From: a virus
DNA: 36,342 nt
Strand: one strand, 5' to 3'
IMG/VR virus record: IMGVR_UViG_3300025168_000260
Coordinates: 1 to 36,342 of that record
The notes beneath the pieces were generated by a model, which was not told the DNA's origin, made no database searches, and saw nothing but the letters and a program-made list of their open reading frames with translations. How positions within the stretch are numbered: the stretch's first letter is position 1; every line of letters starts with the position of its first letter. Position numbers and translations under genes: made by a program. This document shows, piece by piece, positions 15,029 to 20,630 of this stretch.

Positions 15029-15262
15029 ATGACTGATAAAAAATACACTATATGCATTGAATCTTTAACACTGCGTGTTGAAGATGAAGATGGGAATCCA
15101 AGGGTTGATGGCAATGGTGATGTTAAAGAATTTTTTACCACCAAACGGAATAGATCGGATAATCAACTTGTTGTCCATGAAGAAATTGATCGTATTCTTG
15201 AAGCATTAACTCTTGAAGATATTGTAGACGCAACAAGGCCAGAGGAGAAGAACGATGAGTAG
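15029..15262 (+). CDS. Hypothetical protein, 77 aa
   Basis: A GGGAGATTTAAA leader, the same type that precedes several genes in this cluster, places the start at 15029. The product is acidic (ESLTLRVEDEDGNPRVDGNG...), probably strand-rich at the N-terminus and helical at the C-terminus. It overlaps the next gene by 8 bp. No family is recognised. Confidence 0.7.
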   Translation: MTDKKYTICIESLTLRVEDEDGNPRVDGNGDVKEFFTTKRNRSDNQLVVHEEIDRILEALTLEDIVDATRPEEKNDE

Positions 15263-15503
15263 AGCAAGAGAACAACTTGAATTTTTGGAGGGCAGTTGGG
15301 GAGATATATGCAGTTCACTGGCTTGCGAAAATTTGCATGAGGATGGTGAACTTTCAATGGCTCAGGCTGAACAAAAACGTAAAAATTTAATATCACGAGC
15401 TAAAAAACTATATGACGCAGGCTGTCCTTGTCCCCAAAACATTTTTGAATGGTGCGAGGACGAAGAAGCAATAGAACCTTTTTTGAAAAGGAAAGGGTGT
15501 TAG
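15255..15503 (+). CDS. Hypothetical protein, 82 aa
   Basis: The ATG lies inside the end of the preceding gene with GAGGAG upstream. The protein is helical and acidic, with a C-terminal CPCPQNIFEWCEDEE segment holding three cysteines. There are too few ligand pairs to call a zinc finger. Its TAG is directly followed by the ATG of the next gene. Confidence 0.7.
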   Translation: MSRAREQLEFLEGSWGDICSSLACENLHEDGELSMAQAEQKRKNLISRAKKLYDAGCPCPQNIFEWCEDEEAIEPFLKRKGC

Positions 15504-15791
15504 ATGCAGAAGAGACGGATTAAGAAGAAGGTGTTACCTGAGACGAGAACTGCGTGTGTAGCTCTGTATAATTCAACAGATATGACTTATGTTCAAATTG
15601 CGGATCACTTGGGGATAAGCCAATCCACGGTGGGGTCATTATTGACAATGGAGAAGGTTGAACGAAGGAAAGCTCGAGGGGGCAACTTTTCTTTTCCTCC
15701 TCGGACGAAAGACCCTCGTAAGGCGGAGTCATGGGGCCGTGGTTTTTGGCACATGAATATTAAACTTTTAAACAAATACAAGGGAGATTAA
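15504..15791 (+). CDS. Helix-turn-helix DNA-binding protein, 95 aa
   Basis: Residues ~14-50 form a Trp-repressor/sigma-like helix-turn-helix: TRTACVALYNSTDMTYVQIADHLG, then SQSTVGSLL as recognition helix. The N-terminus is very basic (MQKRRIKKK). The C-terminal part (FSFPPRTKDPRKAESWGRGFWHMN) is aromatic and basic. It is likely a transcriptional regulator, or the DNA-binding part of one, and sits in the middle of the early cluster. It starts immediately after the previous stop. Its targets are unknown; candidate operators are the palindrome at 12060-12078 or elements in 13362-13790. Confidence 0.65.
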   Translation: MQKRRIKKKVLPETRTACVALYNSTDMTYVQIADHLGISQSTVGSLLTMEKVERRKARGGNFSFPPRTKDPRKAESWGRGFWHMNIKLLNKYKGD

Positions 15792-15794
15792 AAA

Positions 15795-15968
15795 ATGGTT
15801 GTAAACAAGTTTTCTAAGAAGATTCAGAGTATTACGGTATATGTGGCTAGTGATGCTGATTGTAACGCTTTTGATGAAGTTATAGATGCGGTTTCAAATG
15901 TATTGGATTTGACGTTAATTGACTATGACAGTCCTGTTGAATATCAGCTAGAGAAGGTGCGTGATTAA
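15795..15968 (+). CDS. Hypothetical protein, 57 aa
   Basis: This frame begins at ATG 15795 after AGGGAGATTAAAA, and its TAA overlaps the next ATG by one base. The product reads MVVNKFSKKIQSITVYVASD and continues with an acidic alternating pattern suggesting a small beta-alpha-beta fold. No family is recognised. Confidence 0.65.
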   Translation: MVVNKFSKKIQSITVYVASDADCNAFDEVIDAVSNVLDLTLIDYDSPVEYQLEKVRD

Positions 15969-16201
15969 TGTTTTTTTTGTTTTCGTTAATTAATCACGGT
16001 CAGAAGGTTGTGGAAGAGAATAAGAACACGAAGCAAAGGGAGATAAACGTGTCTCAGTACAGTGATGAGGCTCGGTGGGCGAGAAGCTTTGTTTCCTGTC
16101 CCAAGTGCGGTTCGAGACATTACGATTTGTATGTTTTAGATCTGAAGGGGAAATTTCGGTGTAAGAAGTGCGACACCACATTTGAAAAGGAGGATGATTA
16201 A
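15968..16201 (+). CDS. Zinc-ribbon miniprotein
   Basis: The C-terminal half holds CPKCGSRHYDLYVLDLKGKFRCKKC, a classic four-cysteine zinc ribbon of the type found in transcription-related and small phage proteins. Two starts are possible. ATG 15968 gives 77 residues and overlaps the upstream stop. GTG 16049 gives 50 residues (VSQYSDEARWAR...) and is preceded by AGGGAGATAAAC, the same leader used by its neighbours. The segment between the two is polar and low in conserved features, so the GTG start is attractive. Confidence 0.6.
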   Translation: MFFLFSLINHGQKVVEENKNTKQREINVSQYSDEARWARSFVSCPKCGSRHYDLYVLDLKGKFRCKKCDTTFEKEDD

Positions 16202-16371
16202 TGAATGAAGAGATATGTACCGTGTGCGGTGGTGAAGGCACTATAGAGAGTGAGTTCTTTGTACGTGTCTCAGTAGACAACGATTATGGCTTTATAGACA
16301 CGAAGGTAGAAGAATGTGAAGCCTGCGATGGAATGGGGTATAATGAGACGGAGGAGGCTAACAATGAGTAA
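16201..16371 (+). CDS. DnaJ-type (CxxCxGxG) zinc-finger miniprotein, 56 aa
   Basis: The product carries two CxxCxGxG-like repeats, CTVCGGEG (6-13) and CEACDGMG (39-46), the pattern of one DnaJ cysteine-rich zinc site. It starts by one-base overlap with the preceding stop, and its own end overlaps the next gene. DnaJ-like zinc fingers occur as stand-alone miniproteins in many phages. A chaperone adaptor or other protein-binding role is inference. Confidence 0.65.
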   Translation: MNEEICTVCGGEGTIESEFFVRVSVDNDYGFIDTKVEECEACDGMGYNETEEANNE

Positions 16372-16543
16372 AAGTTTAGATCTATGGGAAACAGTTATCG
16401 TGCAAATAAAAGCCGACTTTGAAAACCGTGATGAAACCGCTGTCTATGAAATGCTTAAAAGTATACCTCAAGAAAATCTAATAGCTTTTCTACCAGAAGA
16501 AAAGCAGTTTAGTTTTCTGCAAGCAGAAAGGGGGAAGAAATAA
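16364..16543 (+). CDS. Hypothetical protein, 59 aa (last of plus cluster)
   Basis: The start at ATG 16364 (MSKSLDLWETVIVQIK...) is preferred over an upstream in-frame ATG at 16316 because GGAGG lies just before it and the overlap with the previous gene is then only 8 bp. The product is helical and acidic, without a recognised domain. It converges with the VRR-NUC gene, ending 8 bp from it. The transcript is probably ended by the hairpin at 16614-16644. Confidence 0.65.
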   Translation: MSKSLDLWETVIVQIKADFENRDETAVYEMLKSIPQENLIAFLPEEKQFSFLQAERGKK

Positions 16544-16550
16544 GGCCTAG

Positions 16551-17009
16551 TTAAAGTTGCAACGCTCTGAATACTTCATTCCATTTAATATGAGGATATT
16601 CAAAGAACCCTCCGAGGGGCTGAACATTCAGCCCCTCTTTTTTTATGTCTAAAACCTGAGAGGCTTTGTATAAGGAAAGGGAGAGGTTTTTGTCTTCGAC
16701 CATGATCCATGATCGGGTGTCTTTGTTTCGTTCAAAGAAGGAGACTTGATGGGCAGAAAGATTAATTCTTTTAGTGGATGTAATTTTAAGTTCTATAAAA
16801 TGAAAATGGTTTTCCGGACATTTAAGTAAGAGGTCGGGGATGCCTTTAGTGGCAAACGTGTCAATTTTAAGCAACGTCCAATTCTTGTTTGTTGTCTTCG
16901 CTAGATTCTTCAGGTTGTTTTTTATCTTCAGGTAGAAGTGTTTCTCCAACCTCTTCTTGGCTTTGGTGTTCGATGATGAGGTTTTCAGTATCTCCTCGAG
17001 TTCCATCAT
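16551..17009 (-). CDS. VRR-NUC family nuclease
   Basis: The protein shows the PD-(D/E)XK core of VRR-NUC nucleases: GIPDLLL (Asp59), FIELK (Glu73, Lys75) and a helix with SAHQVSFF (Gln88). Stand-alone phage VRR-NUC proteins are Holliday-junction or structure-specific nucleases and probably process replication or packaging intermediates. The frame overlaps TerS by 143 bp in another frame. Helix 1 of the domain (EKHFYLKIKNNLKNL) lies in the overlap, and no ATG remains downstream of it, so the overlap seems real unless a non-ATG start is used. The ATG at 17009 has only a weak upstream signal. A plus-strand terminator is embedded near its 3' end. Confidence 0.75.
   Translation of the reverse strand: MMELEEILKTSSSNTKAKKRLEKHFYLKIKNNLKNLAKTTNKNWTLLKIDTFATKGIPDLLLKCPENHFHFIELKITSTKRINLSAHQVSFFERNKDTRSWIMVEDKNLSLSLYKASQVLDIKKEGLNVQPLGGFFEYPHIKWNEVFRALQL
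16614..16644 (+). terminator. Plus-strand terminator embedded in the VRR-NUC gene
   Basis: GAGGGGCTGA-acat-TCAGCCCCTC is a perfect 10-bp GC-rich stem followed by seven T on the plus strand. It lies 70 bp after the plus cluster's last stop, but inside the 3' part of the convergent nuclease gene, where it encodes part of KKEGLNVQPLGG. It therefore serves one strand as terminator and the other as coding sequence. Confidence 0.8.
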
Positions 17010-17481
17010 TTTTAATTTCTTTCAATCGTTTAAGCACTTCATCTCTCGACATTTGATCTATAGACCCATGAAGAATTTCTTTTCTGTCTACATATATACC
17101 TTGCGCCTGCCCTCTTCTGTATTCAGCCATTACGGAAGCAGAGTATGCCCCGTTCTCTTCTGCTCGCCTCGACAGTTGATCTAATCTTTTGATATGACGT
17201 TGATACGTGACTGCGTATTTGCGGTCTAGTTCTGTTCTATACGTTTGTAGATACCGAACAACATGAGGGCATTTGTAAGGATTAAGGAGTTCTGAAGCAC
17301 GGACATGAGCAGAGCCTTTTGCATATCCCGCCTCGATAGCCGCCTCTGTATTAGTAATTTCCCCGTCCCGTGAGACGAGAGCTTTGACAAATAGCTCTTC
17401 TTTGCGAGTTAATCTTTTAGACACTCGTTTCTGATATGCGCTGTCACTTGGGTTTAGGCTTAAAAGAGCTTTTATAGGCAT
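16867..17481 (-). CDS. terS: Terminase small subunit (TerS)
   Basis: The 204-residue protein has the Terminase_2-type DNA-binding region: LTRKEELFVKALVSRDGEITNTEAAIEAGYAKGSAHVRASELL, then PHVVRYLQTY (about 24-80). This is followed by helices for oligomerisation and a long acidic, Glu/Gln-rich tail. TerS rings recognise the packaging site and stimulate TerL. It lies about 7 kb upstream of TerL, separated by an oppositely transcribed cluster, instead of next to it. The acidic tail (from ~residue 158) is the part that overlaps the nuclease gene. A hairpin plus T-tract in its 5' leader (17495-17529) may attenuate transcription. Confidence 0.8.
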   Translation of the reverse strand: MPIKALLSLNPSDSAYQKRVSKRLTRKEELFVKALVSRDGEITNTEAAIEAGYAKGSAHVRASELLNPYKCPHVVRYLQTYRTELDRKYAVTYQRHIKRLDQLSRRAEENGAYSASVMAEYRRGQAQGIYVDRKEILHGSIDQMSRDEVLKRLKEIKNDGTRGDTENLIIEHQSQEEVGETLLPEDKKQPEESSEDNKQELDVA

Positions 17482-17494
17482 TTTATTACTTTAT

Positions 17495-17529
17495 AAAAAA
17501 GAACCTCGATTTTCAACTGAAAACCGAGG
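17495..17529 (-). terminator. Terminator-like hairpin in the TerS leader (possible attenuator)
   Basis: On the minus strand CCTCGGTTTTC-agtt-GAAAATCGAGG forms an 11-bp stem (one G:U) followed by TTCTTTTTT, 14-35 bp before the TerS ATG. No minus-strand gene ends nearby, since the flanking genes are divergent. It thus lies in the TerS leader itself, or is the end of antisense transcription. Confidence 0.55.
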
Positions 17530-17620
17530 CCAAGTTTAGGGACGAAAATAATTTTTGCAGTTGTAAGATCTCATAAAATAATATATATATCTATATTATA
17601 CTAATAAAAAGGAAAGTTAA

Positions 17621-18157
17621 ATGAACACATATAAGATTATATACCAAACTACTGACCAAAAAGAAACCCTTTTACAAAAATCTTTTACGTTTTCTGCGAA
17701 AACGCCTTTGGAGTTTTTGTTAAACGCTAATTTTTCTTGTCAGAAAAATTTTGTTCGATCTACGAAAGATATTGTTTCTATTACGCAAGTAGAGCCTTTG
17801 GGCGATAAACTTGACAGAAATAATGTAATAGAGCAGGCTAAAAAGTTAATAAACGGAGATAGAGAACAAACTTATGGTGACCCTTTGCTTTCACATGATC
17901 GAATAGGACGAGGGTGGGAAGCGATTTTAGGGATTAAAGATATCTCAGCATCTACAGTAGCTTTGATGATGTCTTGGTTAAAAATCTCTAGGATAGTTTC
18001 AAATAAAAAGCAAAAAGATTCTTATGTTGATGCGATTGGTTATATGGCTTTGGCTTTTGAATGCCAGACAATTGATCAGGAAAAAAAGGAGAAAGAAGAT
18101 GGATATAATAACTATTCAACAAGACGAGAAGGGGCAGAAAAGACAAGTGGCGATTGA
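17621..18157 (+). CDS. DUF6378-containing protein
   Basis: Residues ~75-155 match the phage DUF6378 domain: REQTYGDPLLSHDRIGRGWEAILG, ISASTVALMMSWLKISRI and SYVDAIGYMALAFE. The GDP..H..I and D...Y.ALA patterns suggest an all-alpha fold reminiscent of MazG-type nucleotide pyrophosphohydrolases, but activity is unproven. The N-terminal ~70 residues are an extra strand-rich region with no family. AAGGAAAG precedes the ATG. A TATACT-like -10 element lies in the AT-rich leader near 17596. The end overlaps the next small gene by 59 bp. Confidence 0.7.
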   Translation: MNTYKIIYQTTDQKETLLQKSFTFSAKTPLEFLLNANFSCQKNFVRSTKDIVSITQVEPLGDKLDRNNVIEQAKKLINGDREQTYGDPLLSHDRIGRGWEAILGIKDISASTVALMMSWLKISRIVSNKKQKDSYVDAIGYMALAFECQTIDQEKKEKEDGYNNYSTRREGAEKTSGD

Positions 18158-18260
18158 GATCGTGCCTAAAACGAAAAAAAAACAAATTACTTTTTTTAAG
18201 AAAGCAAAGCAAAGATGGAGAAAATTATTTAATTCTATATTACCTGTAATTGAAATATAA
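18099..18260 (+). CDS. Small basic hypothetical protein, 53 aa
   Basis: ATG 18099 follows GGAGAAAGAAG and gives MDIITIQQDEKGQKRQVAIE with a highly basic middle (PKTKKKQITFFKKAKQRWRK) and a hydrophobic end. It overlaps the DUF6378 gene's C-terminal, low-complexity codons by 59 bp in another frame. The basic/amphipathic stretch could bind nucleic acid or membrane. No family is recognised. Confidence 0.55.
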   Translation: MDIITIQQDEKGQKRQVAIEIVPKTKKKQITFFKKAKQRWRKLFNSILPVIEI

Positions 18261-18271
18261 AGAGCAAGCTT

Positions 18272-18445
18272 ATGAATATCATCTGGGTTGTTAATACTTT
18301 TATTTTACTTTTTTTATTCTTGTTCCCGGTTCTCTCCATAGGGTTTTGGATGTGGCAGGATAATTTAATTAAGTCTTTCCCTGTGGGTATGGGTTTAGCT
18401 TACGCAATGGCCGCTCTATCTCTATGGACCGAATATGTCTGGTAA
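18272..18445 (+). CDS. Small two-helix membrane protein, 57 aa
   Basis: MNIIWVVNTFILLFLFLFPV opens a long hydrophobic segment (3-27). A short polar loop (WQDNLIKSFP) and a second hydrophobic helix (38-53) follow, then an EYVW end. An AAAGAG ribosome site is near. Size and topology resemble small class II holins, but it lies far from the endolysin, so it may equally be an accessory inner-membrane protein. The terminator at 18480-18518 follows. Confidence 0.6.
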   Translation: MNIIWVVNTFILLFLFLFPVLSIGFWMWQDNLIKSFPVGMGLAYAMAALSLWTEYVW

Positions 18446-18479
18446 GGTTGTGTGTTTTGACGGAAACACATTGCAGGGA

Positions 18480-18518
18480 AGAAACCTCAGTTGATGGTCC
18501 CCTCTGGGGTTTCTTTTT
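18480..18518 (+). terminator. Plus-strand terminator overlapping the RHH gene 3' end
   Basis: AGAAACCTCAG and CTGGGGTTTCT (18480-18490, 18504-18514) pair over 11 bp with one G:U. A TTTTTCT tail follows on the plus strand. It closes the 17621-18445 operon. Most of it lies inside the last codons of the convergent RHH gene (stop at 18487). Confidence 0.7.
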
Positions 18519-18645
18519 CTGCCACCGTTTTAATTAAATTTCTAATCGTTCCAGAAATTGTACGGTCTTCTTCTAAACTTCTCTCTTTAATTAAATTGTA
18601 AGTGTCAATAGACAAAGCTACTGATTTGTATTTATTCTTGTCCAT
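18487..18645 (-). CDS. Ribbon-helix-helix (Arc/CopG-like) regulator, 52 aa
   Basis: MDKNKYKSVALSIDTYNLIK followed by ERSLEEDRTISGTIRNLIKT has the RHH pattern: a basic strand (YKSVALSID), helix A, a turn, and helix B with S-G-T-I-R-N-L-I. RHH dimers bind palindromes, often autoregulating. GGAG lies at a good distance before the ATG. A sigma70-like promoter and an AT-rich palindrome sit immediately upstream (18667-18703), so it can be transcribed separately from the replication operon in which it is the last gene. Confidence 0.7.
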   Translation of the reverse strand: MDKNKYKSVALSIDTYNLIKERSLEEDRTISGTIRNLIKTVAEKETPEGTIN

Positions 18646-18666
18646 TTTTTAGCTCCAATCATTTGA

Positions 18667-18703
18667 ATATAATGTTATTATATGAAAAATTATGTAATGT
18701 CAA
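18667..18703 (-). promoter_or_regulatory. Promoter and candidate operator of the RHH gene
   Basis: On the minus strand a consensus TTGACA (18703-18698) is followed after 15 bp by a consensus TATAAT (18682-18677). Shifting the -10 to TAATAA gives a 17-bp spacer. The -10 box lies in a perfect palindrome ATATAAT-aac-ATTATAT (18667-18683). The -35 lies in the last codons of polA. The arrangement fits autorepression by the RHH protein. Confidence 0.5.
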
Positions 18704-20603
18704 TGATTTCTCCCCAACTCGGACCTATTTCTAAGTCACATCGAGAAGGTATTTCTAATGGAATAGCTTCTTCCATTATCTTTTTAATCTCAAGGGCTTG
18801 TGCTTCGTTTGTAACGCTACAGCATAATTCATCGTGAACTTGAACTAAAGGCACTATTCCGGCCTTAAAAACGTCTACCATAGCTTGTTTTGTCATGTCG
18901 GCAGCAGAACCCTGTATAAGTTTATTAAGGCTCTTGTATGTGTAAGCACGTTTTAGGTTTACTCTTCCGTATTTCTGCTCCGCCTCCGGTCTTTTATATG
19001 CTTTAGTAAGAGCAAAGGTAGCAGGCTCCCATTGATCGAAAGTTAAACGCCTACCCCGCAAACTCCGCAAATACGCGGAATCTGTAGTTTGCCGGTTAAG
19101 GCGTGTAATAAGAGCTTGTTGCATACCTTTGACAAAAGGAACGCGAGAGTGGTACTTTGCTGTTAATTCCTTTGCTTCTTCTAAAGAAAGATCTAATTGT
19201 TCTGCAAGTTTCTTTGCACCCATGCCATAAATAATACCTAAGTTGATTGTTTTGGCTTGTTTTCTTGGTATGGAGGCCATCTCTGCCACCAAGCTGTGAA
19301 AATCCGTCTCTGGATTACTTCGATAATTTTCAACAAACTCCTTCACACCTTCTAAAGGCACAGCATTCTTCTGCCATTGATTGTAGACTTCCGCATAGTG
19401 AACCAAGATGCGTGGTTCTTGTTGGGAAAAATCTATACTCGCCCATTGTTCTTTCTCTTCCGGTACAAAGAGGTTACGAACCGAAGTTGGTGTCCCTTTG
19501 CCGTAATTAGGGATCTGTTGAAGGTTTGGATTATTCATGGAAATACGTCCGGTAATCGTACCGCCGTCGCCCCCTCGCACCTGATTAATGTGAGAATGTA
19601 TGCGACCATTTACAGAATGTTTCTGAATCGTCTTAATAAACGTACCATTGATTTTATTAACTTCCCTAGCCTTGGCTATTAGTTTGGGTATTTCATGCGT
19701 GTGCTGAGACAAAAACTCTTTAGTAAACGAAGGTTTCCCTTTTTCTGTTCTTGGATAAGGTATCTGTTGTTCTTTAAAAGCAATCTCTATACTTTGTGCC
19801 GACCATATATCAACATTTAATCCTGTAACCTTTTTTATCTGAGAGAGAAGTTGCTTCTCATCTTGTCTCAATATCTTCTGTGTTTGCTCGGCTCTGTCTA
19901 AATCTACCCGAACCCCACGCCATGTCATTTCGACTAAACAAGGCAACAACTCTACTTCGAGATCAAATACTGTTTTAAGATCGCTTCTCTCTAATTCGAC
20001 GCTAAAGAATTTCCACAAATCTAGCGTCAACTCAGCATCTGTTTCTGCATACCCTCCTACAAAGTTTGCAGGCATCTTCCACATCTCAGATTTTGCGTCT
20101 AAACCAAACTCTGTAGCCGCCTTTACTAAACCCTTTTCAGACTTTGTTTTACCTAAGTAATCAAAAGCAACCGCGTTAAGAGAATAAGAGAAACGTGTTT
20201 CATCTAATAGACTTGCAACAAGCATTGTATCTACTATCTTGCCATTAATTTTATGGCCCATCGCTCTTAACCAACCAACATCGTATTGAGCATTGTGGAA
20301 AATCTTGTCACAAGGTAAAGCAAGCATATCTTTTAACCATTTGTTAACAAGGCGTTCATCTAGATTGCCCCCGCCCATATGCTTGAGAGGAAAATAACCT
20401 TTAAATTCATCTGTGCAAACAGCTACACCTACAACTTCTCCCTTCCCAGTGGGCCAACCGGGTCCAGAAGAACGAAGGTCCGGGTCCCGTGTTTCGAGGT
20501 CAATAGCAATATGTTTTGCTTGAGACAAATCAGGAAAACTTTCTGGAGGGGTCCAAGAATCTACTGTGTCAATACGCGCTAAATTTAAAATTCCTTGTTC
20601 CAT
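18690..20603 (-). CDS. polA: Family A DNA polymerase (3'-5' exonuclease plus polymerase)
   Basis: This 637-residue enzyme replicates the phage DNA. The N-terminal proofreading exonuclease has HIAIDLET (Asp35, Glu37) and KIFHNAQYDVGWL. The polymerase has motif A WASIDFSQQEPRI (~385-397), motif B RKQAKTINLGIIYGMG (~446-461) and motif C LVQVHDELC (~585-593). The 5'-3' exonuclease domain of bacterial Pol I is absent, as in T7-type phage enzymes. At the position of E. coli Phe762 this protein has Leu (KTINLG), a variant common in marine viral PolA and proposed in the literature to trade speed for fidelity. It is the fifth gene of the replication operon, 27 bp after the helicase, with a weak ribosome site. 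Confidence 0.95.
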   Translation of the reverse strand: MEQGILNLARIDTVDSWTPPESFPDLSQAKHIAIDLETRDPDLRSSGPGWPTGKGEVVGVAVCTDEFKGYFPLKHMGGGNLDERLVNKWLKDMLALPCDKIFHNAQYDVGWLRAMGHKINGKIVDTMLVASLLDETRFSYSLNAVAFDYLGKTKSEKGLVKAATEFGLDAKSEMWKMPANFVGGYAETDAELTLDLWKFFSVELERSDLKTVFDLEVELLPCLVEMTWRGVRVDLDRAEQTQKILRQDEKQLLSQIKKVTGLNVDIWSAQSIEIAFKEQQIPYPRTEKGKPSFTKEFLSQHTHEIPKLIAKAREVNKINGTFIKTIQKHSVNGRIHSHINQVRGGDGGTITGRISMNNPNLQQIPNYGKGTPTSVRNLFVPEEKEQWASIDFSQQEPRILVHYAEVYNQWQKNAVPLEGVKEFVENYRSNPETDFHSLVAEMASIPRKQAKTINLGIIYGMGAKKLAEQLDLSLEEAKELTAKYHSRVPFVKGMQQALITRLNRQTTDSAYLRSLRGRRLTFDQWEPATFALTKAYKRPEAEQKYGRVNLKRAYTYKSLNKLIQGSAADMTKQAMVDVFKAGIVPLVQVHDELCCSVTNEAQALEIKKIMEEAIPLEIPSRCDLEIGPSWGEIIDIT

Positions 20604-20630
20604 ATCAATTACTTAACACACTTTCGTATT

